35,517 nt of DNA from JBMYYR01 sp049609625. GTDB lineage: Bacteria > Bacteroidota > Bacteroidia > Flavobacteriales > CAJXXR01. Positions within the stretch are counted from its first letter, which is position 1. Every line of letters begins with the position of its first letter. The notes below the pieces were generated by a model, which was not told the DNA's origin, made no database searches, and saw only the letters and a list, made by a program, of their open reading frames with translations. The DNA lies in the NCBI GenBank assembly GCA_049609625.1, contig JBMYYR010000016.1:1-35517 (forward strand), given 5' to 3'. Both the position numbers and the translations under genes were made by a program. Positions 8,443 through 16,302 of this stretch are shown piece by piece.

Positions 8443-8946
8443 ATGACTTTAAAAGAAATACAAGAGCTTATTAAGTTCGTCTCAAAATCTGGAGCAACAG
8501 AAGTGTCTTTAGAAATGAATGACATCAAACTTACTGTAAAATCAGAAAACAAGAAAGGGAAAGGAGCAAATCAGGTTATCGAAACCGTTGTTCAGCAAGT
8601 GCCAGTAAGTGCTATGCCTGTTGCTCAAGCACCAGTTGCAGCACCAGCGCCAGTTGCAGCAACACCTGCAGCACCAAAAGCTGAGGCAGAAGCCGAAGAA
8701 TCTAAATATGTAACGATTAAGTCGCCAATTATTGGGACATTCTATCGCAAACCCTCGCCAGACAAAGATGCTTTTGCTTCGGTTGGAGATTCTATAAACG
8801 CTGGAGATGTAGTTTGTATCATCGAAGCGATGAAGCTTTTCAATGAAATCGAATCTGAAGTTTCAGGAAAGATTGTAAAAGTATTGGTTGACGATATGTC
8901 GCCAATAGAATATGACCAAGATTTATTTTTGGTTGATCCTTCCTAA
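8443..8946 (+). CDS. accB: Biotin carboxyl carrier protein of acetyl-CoA carboxylase
   Basis: 167 aa. AccB carries the biotin that AccC carboxylates and the carboxyltransferase uses to make malonyl-CoA. The biotinylation motif EAMKLFNEI is at 128-136, with the target lysine K131. The N-terminal helix-forming region (1-40) is followed by a flexible Ala/Pro/Val linker (about 50-85) and the biotinyl domain (about 88-167), the normal layout and length. The start is preceded by TTAATTAA 7 nt upstream rather than a purine-rich site. Separated from accC by 69 bp containing a hairpin. Confidence 0.97.
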   Translation: MTLKEIQELIKFVSKSGATEVSLEMNDIKLTVKSENKKGKGANQVIETVVQQVPVSAMPVAQAPVAAPAPVAATPAAPKAEAEAEESKYVTIKSPIIGTFYRKPSPDKDAFASVGDSINAGDVVCIIEAMKLFNEIESEVSGKIVKVLVDDMSPIEYDQDLFLVDPS

Positions 8947-8956
8947 CAAAACATCT

Positions 8957-8985
8957 CTCCTGAGGTTTTGAACCAAAAACAGGAG
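8957..8985 (+). promoter_or_regulatory. Hairpin between accB and accC
   Basis: Nested inverted repeats: CTCCTG (8957-8962) pairs with CAGGAG (8980-8985), and inside it GGTT (8964-8967) pairs with AACC (8971-8974). A T-rich TTTGTCTT follows. The stem is modest, so it may reduce accC transcription or protect the accB mRNA end; it could also be chance. Confidence 0.4.
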
Positions 8986-9015
8986 TTTGTCTTATTGAAC
9001 TAAAACACAAAACCG

Positions 9016-10353
9016 ATGTTTAAAAAAATATTAATAGCCAACAGAGGCGAAATCGCTTTGCGTGTCATTAGAACATGTAAAGAGATGGGAATCAAGACTG
9101 TTGCTGTTCACTCAAAAGCCGATACCGAAAGTTTACACGTGCGTTTTGCCGATGAAGCGGTGTGTATTGGCCCAGCTCCAAGTTCTGAATCTTACCTAAA
9201 GATTCATAATATTATTGCAGCTGCCGAAATTACAAATGCTGATGCTATTCACCCAGGTTATGGATTTTTAGCAGAAAACTCAACTTTTTCTCGAATCTGT
9301 GCCGAGCACGACATCAAATTTATTGGCGCATCGCCAGAAATGATTGATGGCATGGGAGACAAAGCGCGAGCTAAAGAAACCATGAAGAACGCTGGAGTAC
9401 CAACAATTCCTGGTTCGGAAGGTATTCTTGACACCTTTGAAGAGGCTGAAGCTTTAGCCGCAGAAATCGGATACCCTGTAATGCTAAAAGCCACTGCTGG
9501 TGGTGGAGGTAAAGGTATGCGAGCTGTTGCAAAGGCAGAAGATTTGCACCCAGCTTGGGATGCTGCAAGGCAAGAAGCTGGAGCTGCTTTTGGGAATGAT
9601 GGTATGTATATGGAAAAGCTTATTTTGGAGCCTAGACATATTGAAATTCAGATTGTTGGAGACAGCAACGGAAAAGCCTGTCATTTGTCCGAAAGAGATT
9701 GTTCTATCCAAAGAAGACATCAAAAACTAACCGAAGAATCACCTTCACCATTCATGACGCCCGAGCTCAGAAAACGCATGGGAGACGCAGCCAAAAAAGC
9801 TGCCGAAGCCGTAAAATACGAAGGCGCAGGAACTGTTGAATTTTTGGTAGATAAAGATGCGAATTTCTATTTTATGGAAATGAACACAAGAATTCAGGTT
9901 GAACACCCTGTTACTGAAGAGGTTGTGAATTACGATTTGATCGAAGAGCAAATTAAAGTTGCAGCAGGTGTTCCGATTTCTGGAAAAGATTACGAACCAG
10001 CCCTTCACGCTATCGAATGCCGAATCAACGCTGAAGATCCTGAAAATGATTTCAGACCATCGCCAGGAAAAATTACGAATTTCCATTCGCCAGGCGGACA
10101 TGGCGTACGTATTGATACACATGTTTATGCAGGTTATGTGATTCCACCTTATTACGATTCAATGATTGCCAAACTCATCACGGTTGGACAAACCAGAGAG
10201 GTTGCCATCGAAAAAATGAAACGTGCACTCGACGAATTTGTAATAGAAGGCGTAAAAACAACCATTCCTTTTCATTTAGCTTTGATGGATCATGAAGCGT
10301 TTAGATCTGGAAATTACACCACTAAATTTATGGAAGAGTACAAGATTTTGTAA
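9016..10353 (+). CDS. accC: Acetyl-CoA carboxylase biotin carboxylase subunit
   Basis: 445 aa. ATP-grasp enzyme that carboxylates the biotin on AccB with bicarbonate, the first half-reaction of malonyl-CoA synthesis. It begins with the biotin carboxylase N-domain (FKKILIANRGEIALRVIR), then HPGYGFLAEN (79-88), K116 in MGDKARAK, the glycine-rich ATP loop AGGGGKGMR (161-169), and MNTRIQVEHPVTE with catalytic Arg and Glu residues. Length matches the family. It is the last gene of the lipid operon, 25 bp before a strong terminator. The carboxyltransferase subunits are not in this window. Confidence 0.97.
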   Translation: MFKKILIANRGEIALRVIRTCKEMGIKTVAVHSKADTESLHVRFADEAVCIGPAPSSESYLKIHNIIAAAEITNADAIHPGYGFLAENSTFSRICAEHDIKFIGASPEMIDGMGDKARAKETMKNAGVPTIPGSEGILDTFEEAEALAAEIGYPVMLKATAGGGGKGMRAVAKAEDLHPAWDAARQEAGAAFGNDGMYMEKLILEPRHIEIQIVGDSNGKACHLSERDCSIQRRHQKLTEESPSPFMTPELRKRMGDAAKKAAEAVKYEGAGTVEFLVDKDANFYFMEMNTRIQVEHPVTEEVVNYDLIEEQIKVAAGVPISGKDYEPALHAIECRINAEDPENDFRPSPGKITNFHSPGGHGVRIDTHVYAGYVIPPYYDSMIAKLITVGQTREVAIEKMKRALDEFVIEGVKTTIPFHLALMDHEAFRSGNYTTKFMEEYKIL

Positions 10354-10378
10354 TCATCATAGATTATGTTTGATACAG

Positions 10379-10412
10379 AAAAGCCCAAAACAATACGTTT
10401 TGGGCTTTTTTT
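10379..10412 (+). terminator. Intrinsic terminator after accC
   Basis: AAAAGCCCAAAAC (10379-10391), loop AATAC, GTTTTGGGCTTTT (10397-10409), with the T tract continuing to 10412. A perfect 13-bp stem with a terminal T run ends the yceD-accC operon. Confidence 0.93.
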
Positions 10413-10580
10413 ATGACAGATACTTCCATTTGGAACAAGGAAGCGTGTAAATTCCTTTTGTTTCAAAATCAATTGCGTCATTGCGGTATAATATGCCCGC
10501 CCCAGACGATAGAAACAAGTTAACATACTCCCTTTCTATGAAAAAATGCCTAAACAATTCTGCAAAATCTTTCTAAGATG
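10411..10580 (-). other. Unassigned intergenic segment with open minus-strand frame lacking a start
   Basis: Between the accC terminator and the toxin-antitoxin promoter lies about 170 bp of somewhat GC-richer DNA. On the minus strand one frame is open from a TAG near 10576 to a TAA at 10411-10413 and would read, in part, FRHFFIEREYVNLFLSS then GAGILYRNDAIDFETKGIY. It has no ATG near its beginning. Another minus-strand frame is also open through much of the same stretch (with an ATG near 10526). It looks protein-like but may be a gene remnant or part of a dispersed repeat; I cannot decide from this window. Confidence 0.3.
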
Positions 10581-10582
10581 CT

Positions 10583-10590
10583 TACTTTTG
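10583..10590 (+). promoter_or_regulatory. -7 element of the toxin-antitoxin promoter
   Basis: TACTTTTG, an exact TAnnTTTG match, lies 22 bp before the antitoxin ATG. A TTCTG at 10558-10562 lies 20 bp upstream and could serve as a degenerate -33 element. Confidence 0.5.
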
Positions 10591-10612
10591 CATATCCAAT
10601 ACCGCACTCATA

Positions 10613-10843
10613 ATGAACAACATTGAAAGTCAAAAATTAGAGCTTATGCACCTTTTGCTACATACCCAACAGGTAAGTGTTTTGGAAAAGCTGAAAGCCG
10701 TTTTTCAGGAACAACAGCAAGACTGGTGGGATGCCATGTCCGAAGACGAGCAGGCGGGCATTAAAGCAGGGCTAGATGATGCCGACAAGGGCAACTATGT
10801 AGAAAACAAAGTTGTTATGAAGCACTTTGACAAATGGCTCTAA
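10613..10843 (+). CDS. Probable antitoxin of a ParD/RelB-like addiction module
   Basis: 76 aa, acidic, predicted almost entirely helical, with an N-terminal heptad-like stretch (ESQKLELMHLLLHTQQVSVLEKL is amphipathic) and the segment DWWDAMSEDEQAGIKAGLDDADKGN. Bacteroidota antitoxins encoded before RelE/ParE toxins often have this size and a similar 'W..l...e...i..gl.d...g...' pattern. It overlaps the downstream toxin by 10 bases, the classic arrangement. It would bind and neutralise the toxin and probably represses the shared promoter. Identification rests mainly on size, composition and partner. Confidence 0.75.
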   Translation: MNNIESQKLELMHLLLHTQQVSVLEKLKAVFQEQQQDWWDAMSEDEQAGIKAGLDDADKGNYVENKVVMKHFDKWL

Positions 10844-11127
10844 AAATTATATGGACCGCTCAAGCTGAAAAAGGCTTGGCTGATGTGCTGCTATTTTTGG
10901 ACGAAAACTGGACAGCAACAGAAATTCTAAATTTAAAGCAAAATATAATAACGCTCTTAGGGCGCATTAGCCAATATCCGAAAATCTGTCCTCCAACAGG
11001 TCGATACAACAATCTTCACAAGGGTTTGGTAGACAAGAACAACTATATTATTTACCGAGTTCAAACTAAAAAAGGTCTGATTGAGGTCATTAATTTTAGG
11101 AGTACAAGACAAAAACCCTTAACTTAA
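10834..11127 (+). CDS. RelE/ParE family toxin
   Basis: 97 aa, basic. The pattern IIWTAQAEKGLADVLLFLDENW at the start (broken here as IIWTAQAEKG and LLFLDENW), the central RISQYPKICPPTG and the final beta strands NNYIIYRVQ and IEVINFRSTRQKP match the RelE/ParE fold. ParE members poison gyrase and RelE members cut ribosome-bound mRNA; the sequence seen does not decide between them. The ATG overlaps the end of the antitoxin gene by 10 bases, implying coupled translation. The pair stands alone between a terminator and a convergent glycosyltransferase gene. Confidence 0.85.
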   Translation: MALKIIWTAQAEKGLADVLLFLDENWTATEILNLKQNIITLLGRISQYPKICPPTGRYNNLHKGLVDKNNYIIYRVQTKKGLIEVINFRSTRQKPLT

Positions 11128-11156
11128 TGACATTGAACCCAGCCCCTACGTCAATC

Positions 11157-11178
11157 TGGCGTATTTATTTATGCGCCA
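11157..11178. terminator. Hairpin between convergent toxin and glycosyltransferase genes
   Basis: TGGCGTAT (11157-11164), loop TTATTT, ATGCGCCA (11171-11178): an 8-bp stem with one G.U pair in the 61-bp gap between two convergent stop codons. There is no T tract on either strand, so termination activity is uncertain. Confidence 0.35.
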
Positions 11179-11188
11179 ACATCACAAA

Positions 11189-12700
11189 TCAATACACAAT
11201 ATAACTACGCTCCTCCTCAGGAACCTGCTCAGGATGAAAATTAATACATTCTCTAACCACAAACTTTTTAATGATCTTTCCAGATGAATCTCTCACATAA
11301 ATAGGTTCTAGTTCAATGACTTTCTCGAAAAAGCAAAACAAGTCATCAATCATTTTATGTTCTTTGTAATCCACAAAATCTCTCGATTCAGAATCAATCA
11401 TGATGGCGTTTTGTCCTTTTAGGTAACTTAGGTCATCATCAATCATACTATATTGTAGGGCAAAATGCTCAATGATGTTTCCGCCGTAATAATAACGGTC
11501 GTTGGAATAGAAATTGAGAATCGAACTGGTTTTGTAATGGTCATCAGCAAAGAAAAAATGATCGGGATAGGCTTTGCTGTAGGGTTCAATTTCTTCTACT
11601 AAAGTTTCCCAACCTACCCAAGTGTCATCAGATTTTATAGGAATCGGCACCCAAATCACCTGAATAAGACCTAAAATATGCAAAACGGCCCCAATTCCTA
11701 AAGTCCATTTGATGCCTTTTGGTTTAATGAGATAACTAGCGAGGATAATCCCGCAGATATAAACAGGCATAATCCAGTTGACTTTCACCCAATATATCGG
11801 CGAAAGCAAAGCAAAAATCAGAAAAAGAGGAAGTGAAAAACAGACTAAAAATAACTGTTGCTCTTTGGCTTTGTTTAGTTTGCTTTTCAAATTTTTGACA
11901 ATGATCCAAAAGGCTTTCAGTAACAAGCCAAAACTCACAAAATTGATAAGCGCAGCCTGAGAGCCAAAAAAGCCAAGTAAATTGGTGGGTTTCATCAAAC
12001 TCAAAGTCGAAATAGCACTTGCTCGTCCGCTACTTTGAAATTTGATGGAAGCAAAATCGTGTTCGATATTCCATAGTATAACAGGAGAAATTCCGATAAG
12101 AAATACCACAAAAGCGACTAAAGGTCGGTAAGAAAAGAGTTTGGTTCGGTGTTGGTTAGATACTAAGAGGAAAAGCACCAAGCAAGCGCCGAGAATCAAG
12201 CCGGTATATTTACTATCAAAAGTTAGCGCGATGAGCAAGCCGACGAGCATCCAATGCCAAAAACGATCTTTTTCTAAAGCTTTCAGGATGGCTAAAAGCG
12301 TCAAGGTCCAAAAGAACAATAAAGGCACGTCGGGCGTGGTGATAATCGATACTAAAGACAAGAGGAGTGAGGATCCAAAAATCAGCGTGGCGTAGAGTTG
12401 ACGTTTGTAACTCAGGAAATGTCCTGCCAACAGGTAAAAGAAATATAAAGTAAAAGTAGACCAAAACAAATCACCCAATTTGACAACCGCGGCGTGTTTT
12501 CCGAAAAGCGTTATACTAAGCTTTACGAAATAAGCAATCATCGGTGGATGATCGAAATACGATAAATCGAGGTGGTCGGCATAATAGGTATAATAGGCGT
12601 CTTGGGGTTGAATGCCCATTAGTATACAAACTAAAAATCGGATAACAAAAAAGCCTAAAAGTATAAGAAGGACAGGTTTTGTTTTTAACGGATGAGTCAT
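11189..12700 (-). CDS. GT-C family 39 (PMT_2/ArnT-like) membrane glycosyltransferase
   Basis: 503 aa. Polytopic inner-membrane protein that probably moves a sugar from a polyprenyl-phosphate donor to a lipid, polysaccharide or protein on the periplasmic side; the acceptor is unknown. Family motifs are QPQDAYYTYY (31-40, with acidic D34), LDLSYFDHPPM (44-54), TTPDVPLLFFW (121-131), FDSKYTG (161-167) and ILWNIEHDFASIKFQ (208-222). About ten hydrophobic segments cover residues 8 to 370, followed by a soluble C-terminal domain of roughly 130 residues. Monocistronic on the minus strand, with a TAGATTTG element 27 bp upstream. Confidence 0.85.
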   Translation of the reverse strand: MTHPLKTKPVLLILLGFFVIRFLVCILMGIQPQDAYYTYYADHLDLSYFDHPPMIAYFVKLSITLFGKHAAVVKLGDLFWSTFTLYFFYLLAGHFLSYKRQLYATLIFGSSLLLSLVSIITTPDVPLLFFWTLTLLAILKALEKDRFWHWMLVGLLIALTFDSKYTGLILGACLVLFLLVSNQHRTKLFSYRPLVAFVVFLIGISPVILWNIEHDFASIKFQSSGRASAISTLSLMKPTNLLGFFGSQAALINFVSFGLLLKAFWIIVKNLKSKLNKAKEQQLFLVCFSLPLFLIFALLSPIYWVKVNWIMPVYICGIILASYLIKPKGIKWTLGIGAVLHILGLIQVIWVPIPIKSDDTWVGWETLVEEIEPYSKAYPDHFFFADDHYKTSSILNFYSNDRYYYGGNIIEHFALQYSMIDDDLSYLKGQNAIMIDSESRDFVDYKEHKMIDDLFCFFEKVIELEPIYVRDSSGKIIKKFVVRECINFHPEQVPEEERSYIVY

Positions 12701-12726
12701 AAGCTTAGAATTGCGGAGAAATCATA

Positions 12727-12734
12727 CAAATCTA
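12727..12734 (-). promoter_or_regulatory. -7 element of the glycosyltransferase promoter
   Basis: On the minus strand TAGATTTG matches TAnnTTTG, about 27 bp before the ATG at 12700. Confidence 0.5.
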
Positions 12735-12903
12735 ATTTAATTGACGAAAATGAGCTTTATTTGGGCAACTAATTTGGTGTAAATTCATCAATAATTACAG
12801 AAATGACACTGAACAAAACGAGTTGAAGCCCCGAAAACAGGGAGTGAATTAAATAATTGAAAAATAAAGTTTTAGCCTAGGTGGAGGATTAGATTTTATT
12901 TTG

Positions 12904-12911
12904 TAGGTTTG
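12904..12911 (+). promoter_or_regulatory. -7 element of the str operon promoter
   Basis: TAGGTTTG, an exact TAnnTTTG match, 58 bp before the rpsL ATG. It overlaps a perfect 12-bp palindrome GGTTTGCAAACC at 12906-12917. No clear -33 TTTG is seen at the usual spacing. This is the only promoter-like element recognised upstream of the whole ribosomal supercluster. Confidence 0.55.
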
Positions 12912-12915
12912 CAAA

Positions 12916-12955
12916 CCCTAATTGTTAGGGGCGGTATGCTTAATTGTTTAATTAA
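12916..12955 (+). promoter_or_regulatory. str operon leader with two small hairpins
   Basis: CCCTAA-TTG-TTAGGG (12916-12930) is a perfect 6-bp hairpin that would lie at or next to the 5' end of the transcript. TTAATT-GTTT-AATTAA (12940-12955) is a second, AT-only hairpin just before rpsL. They could stabilise the mRNA end or influence rpsL translation. Confidence 0.4.
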
Positions 12956-12969
12956 CCTAAAAAAAACGA

Positions 12970-13344
12970 ATGCCTACTATTCAACAGTTGGTTCGTAAAG
13001 GACGAAAAACATTTGTAACGAAGTCAAAATCAGCGGCTTTAAACTCTTGTCCTCAACGACGTGGAGTGTGTACGAGAGTATACACAACGACACCTAAGAA
13101 ACCTAACTCAGCAATGCGAAAAGTTGCACGTGTTAGATTAACAAACGGAAATGAAGTTAATGCTTATATTCCGGGAGAAGGTCATAATTTACAGGAACAC
13201 TCGATCGTATTAGTACGTGGAGGTCGTGTAAAAGATTTACCAGGGGTGCGTTATCACATCGTCAGAGGAGCATTAGATACAGCTGGTGTTGAAGGACGAA
13301 CACAAAGACGTTCAAAATACGGAGCCAAACGACCAAAAAAGTAA
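12970..13344 (+). CDS. rpsL: Ribosomal protein uS12
   Basis: 124 aa, full length. uS12 lies at the decoding centre of the 30S subunit and affects tRNA selection. The conserved TPKKPNSA loop is at 41-48 with both lysines (K43, K44) that, when substituted in other bacteria, give streptomycin resistance, so the loop is wild type. RGGRVKDLPGVRYH is also intact, including D89, the position methylthiolated in E. coli. First gene of the str-S10-spc-alpha supercluster; its ATG follows an A-rich leader with no Shine-Dalgarno sequence. Confidence 0.99.
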   Translation: MPTIQQLVRKGRKTFVTKSKSAALNSCPQRRGVCTRVYTTTPKKPNSAMRKVARVRLTNGNEVNAYIPGEGHNLQEHSIVLVRGGRVKDLPGVRYHIVRGALDTAGVEGRTQRRSKYGAKRPKK

Positions 13345-13363
13345 AGTTCTTTAAAAAAGAAAA

Positions 13364-13837
13364 ATGAGAAAAGGAAGAGCCAAAAAAAGAGTCTTATTAC
13401 CAGACCCAAAGTTTAACGATACGTTAGTAACACGTTTTGTTAACAACCTTATGTTGCACGGTAAAAAGAGTACTGCATTTAGAATCTTTTATGACGCATT
13501 AGCCGTTGTGGAAGAGAAAAGTGGAGAAGAAGAGACAGGATTGGAAGTGTTTAAAAAAGCACTCAATAATGTAACTCCTCAGGTAGAAGTAAGAAGTCGT
13601 AGAGTAGGAGGGGCAACCTTCCAAGTACCTATGATGATACGTTCTGACAGGAAGACCTCTATGGCGATGAAGTGGATGATTGGTTACGCCAAAAAGCGTA
13701 ACGAAAAATCGATGAGTCAACGTCTAGCATATGAGATCTTAGCTGCATACCGAGAAGAAGGAGCTACAATGAAAAAGAAAACAGATGTTCATCGAATGGC
13801 AGAAGCAAATAAAGCTTTCGCTCACTTCAGATACTAA
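13364..13837 (+). CDS. rpsG: Ribosomal protein uS7
   Basis: 157 aa. Primary binder of the 3' major domain of 16S rRNA that starts assembly of the 30S head; in E. coli it also represses the str operon. The opening MRKGRAKKR, then FVNNLMLHGKKSTA, and VEVRSRRVGGATFQVP are standard uS7 segments. It lies 19 bp after rpsL and 5 bp before fusA. Whether it autoregulates here is not known; the rpsL-rpsG gap is much shorter than the E. coli regulatory gap and I see no matching structure in it. Confidence 0.99.
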   Translation: MRKGRAKKRVLLPDPKFNDTLVTRFVNNLMLHGKKSTAFRIFYDALAVVEEKSGEEETGLEVFKKALNNVTPQVEVRSRRVGGATFQVPMMIRSDRKTSMAMKWMIGYAKKRNEKSMSQRLAYEILAAYREEGATMKKKTDVHRMAEANKAFAHFRY

Positions 13838-13842
13838 TTATC

Positions 13843-15942
13843 ATGGCAAAAAGAGATTTAAAATATACACGTAACATCGGGATTATGGCCCACGTTGATG
13901 CTGGTAAAACCACAACAACTGAGCGTATCCTATATTACACAGGTGTAAACCATAAAATTGGAGAAGTACACGACGGTGCTGCAACGATGGACTGGATGGA
14001 GCAAGAGCAAGAACGAGGAATTACGATTACTTCGGCTGCAACGACTACCTTCTGGAACTACCGTGATGAGCAGTTTAAAATGAACATTATTGATACCCCA
14101 GGTCACGTTGACTTTACGGTAGAAGTAGAGCGTTCACTTCGTGTATTAGATGGAGCTGTTGCTCTATTCTGTGCATCTTCGGGTGTAGAACCACAGTCGG
14201 AAACGGTTTGGAGACAAGCTGATCGATACGGCGTACCAAGAATTTGTTTTGTAAACAAAATGGATAGAATGGGCGCTGATTTCCTTGATACAGTTAAACA
14301 AATCAAAGAAAGACTTGGAGGAAACCCAATTCCACTTCAAATCCCTATCGGAGCTGAAGACGATTTCAAAGGCGCGGTAGATTTAATTACCATGAAAGGA
14401 ATTGTATGGAATGAGGAAGATCATGGAATGACGTTTACAGAAGTTCCAATTCCAGAAGACTTAACAGAAGAAGTTTCTGAGTGGAGAGATAAATTGATTG
14501 AAGCTGTAGCTGAATCTGATGAAGCTTTGATGGAGAAATTCTTCGAAGATCCAGAATCAATTACTGTAGCAGAAGTTGAAAAAGCAATCCGTACGGCGAC
14601 ATTGAATATGTCAATTCAGCCCGTAATGTGTGGGTCGGCCTTTAAAAACAAAGGTGTACAGACTATGTTGGATGCTGTAATGGAATTTATGCCTTCGCCA
14701 CTTGATATTGGTGATATCGAAGGAACTAATCCAAAAACAGACGAAACGGAATCGAGAGCACCGTCAAACGAAGCACCGATGTCAGCTTTAGCATTCAAAA
14801 TCGCAACCGATCCTTTCGTAGGTAGATTGTGTTTCTTTAGAATGTATTCAGGAGCTTTAGATGCAGGTTCTTATGTGAAAAACACACGTACAGACAAAAA
14901 AGAGCGTATTTCAAGAATCTTCCAAATGCATTCAAACAAGCAAAATTCGATTCCTCGAATTGAAGCTGGAGATATTGGTGCAGCGGTTGGATTTAAAGAT
15001 ATCCGAACTGGAGATACACTTTGTGCCGAAAACGCACCAATTGTATTAGAATCGATGAATTTTCCTGATCCAGTAATCGGAATCGCTATCGAACCTAAAA
15101 CCAAAGCCGATATGGATAAATTGGGTGTAGGTTTAGGTAAACTTTCTGAGGAAGATCCAACCTTTACAGTTAGAACTGATGATGATTCAGGTCAAACCGT
15201 AATTTCAGGAATGGGTGAATTGCACTTAGAAGTTTTGATTGACCGATTGAAAAGAGAGTTCAAAGTTGAAGTAAACGAAGGCGCACCACAGGTTTCCTAC
15301 AAAGAAGCTATTAACAATAGTGTAGAACACCGAGAAGTTTATAAAAAACAATCTGGTGGTCGTGGTAAATTTGCCGACATTCAAGTGCGCATCGAACCAC
15401 AAACCGACGAAGAAAAAACAGGTCTCGAATTTGTGAATGAAATCAAAGGTGGATCTATTCCAAGAGAATTTATTCCTTCGGTAGAAAAAGGATTTAAAGA
15501 ATCAATGAATACAGGAGCCTTAGCGGGATATCCGATGGATAGCCTAAAAGTAACATTGTTTGATGGATCTTACCACAATGTCGATTCAGACCAATTGTCT
15601 TTTGAGCTCGCAGCACGAATGGCTTTTAGAGAAGCTATTCCAAGATGTAAGCCAGTGCTTTTAGAACCAATAATGAAACTAGAAGTTGTTACACCAGAAG
15701 AAAATATGGGAGATGTTATTGGCGATTTGAACAAGCGTCGAGGACAGGTTTCAGGAATGGACGATCGAAATGGAGCAAAAGTAGTTACTGCCACTGTACC
15801 ACTTTCGGCAATGTTTGGTTATGTAACCACGCTGAGAACAATCAGTTCAGGAAGAGCCTCTTCTACCATGGAGTTTTCACACTACGAGGCAGCGCCAAAA
15901 GGAGTACAAGAGGAAGTAGTAGCAAAAATCAAGAACGCTTAA
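13843..15942 (+). CDS. fusA: Elongation factor G
   Basis: 699 aa GTPase that drives translocation of tRNA and mRNA on the ribosome. GTPase motifs: AHVDAGKTT (16-24), DTPGHVD (84-90, with catalytic H88) and NKMD (138-141). Domains II to V follow at normal length, including RGRASSTMEFSHYE near the C-terminus. It starts 5 bp after rpsG. No tuf follows: rpsJ begins 12 bp after the fusA stop. Position next to rpsL-rpsG supports this being the main EF-G rather than a recycling-specialised paralogue. Confidence 0.98.
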   Translation: MAKRDLKYTRNIGIMAHVDAGKTTTTERILYYTGVNHKIGEVHDGAATMDWMEQEQERGITITSAATTTFWNYRDEQFKMNIIDTPGHVDFTVEVERSLRVLDGAVALFCASSGVEPQSETVWRQADRYGVPRICFVNKMDRMGADFLDTVKQIKERLGGNPIPLQIPIGAEDDFKGAVDLITMKGIVWNEEDHGMTFTEVPIPEDLTEEVSEWRDKLIEAVAESDEALMEKFFEDPESITVAEVEKAIRTATLNMSIQPVMCGSAFKNKGVQTMLDAVMEFMPSPLDIGDIEGTNPKTDETESRAPSNEAPMSALAFKIATDPFVGRLCFFRMYSGALDAGSYVKNTRTDKKERISRIFQMHSNKQNSIPRIEAGDIGAAVGFKDIRTGDTLCAENAPIVLESMNFPDPVIGIAIEPKTKADMDKLGVGLGKLSEEDPTFTVRTDDDSGQTVISGMGELHLEVLIDRLKREFKVEVNEGAPQVSYKEAINNSVEHREVYKKQSGGRGKFADIQVRIEPQTDEEKTGLEFVNEIKGGSIPREFIPSVEKGFKESMNTGALAGYPMDSLKVTLFDGSYHNVDSDQLSFELAARMAFREAIPRCKPVLLEPIMKLEVVTPEENMGDVIGDLNKRRGQVSGMDDRNGAKVVTATVPLSAMFGYVTTLRTISSGRASSTMEFSHYEAAPKGVQEEVVAKIKNA

Positions 15943-15954
15943 TAATTCATTACG

Positions 15955-16260
15955 ATGAGTCAAAAAATCAGAATAAAACTGAAATCATACGACTATAACC
16001 TAGTCGATAAATCAGCCGAGAAGATCGTAAAAACTGTAAAAGCAACAGGTGCAGTAGTAAACGGGCCAATCCCTTTGCCAACACACAAACGTATTTATAC
16101 AGTATTACGTTCACCACACGTCAACAAAAAATCGAGAGAGCAATTTCAATTGTCTAACTACAAGAGACTTATAGACATCTTTAACTCTTCACAAAAGACT
16201 GTTGATGCCCTTATGCGACTTGAGTTACCAAGTGGTATTGAGGTTGAGATAAAAGTTTGA
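15955..16260 (+). CDS. rpsJ: Ribosomal protein uS10
   Basis: 101 aa. 30S head protein and, in other bacteria, the NusE partner of NusB in transcription antitermination. Segments IRIKLKSYDYNLVD, GPIPLPTHKRIYTVLRSPHVNKKSREQF (two adjoining stretches) and IEVEIKV mark the family. It opens the S10 part of the cluster and is fused to the str part by a 12-bp gap, so both are probably co-transcribed. The next gap (42 bp, to rplC) is A-rich and contains no hairpin I can see. Confidence 0.99.
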   Translation: MSQKIRIKLKSYDYNLVDKSAEKIVKTVKATGAVVNGPIPLPTHKRIYTVLRSPHVNKKSREQFQLSNYKRLIDIFNSSQKTVDALMRLELPSGIEVEIKV

Positions 16261-16302
16261 TAGAACAGTAGAATAAGTAATTAAAAAAAAATTCCAGAAA
16301 AA

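Noticed and set aside
8590..8700. Repetitive GCACCAGTTGCAGC-like DNA in accB
   Set aside because: It encodes the ordinary Ala/Pro linker of biotin carboxyl carrier proteins and is not a mobile or regulatory repeat.
9371..10122. Several open frames overlapping accC on both strands
   Set aside because: accC has complete catalytic motifs and full length through this stretch; the others are frame shadows with no recognisable features.
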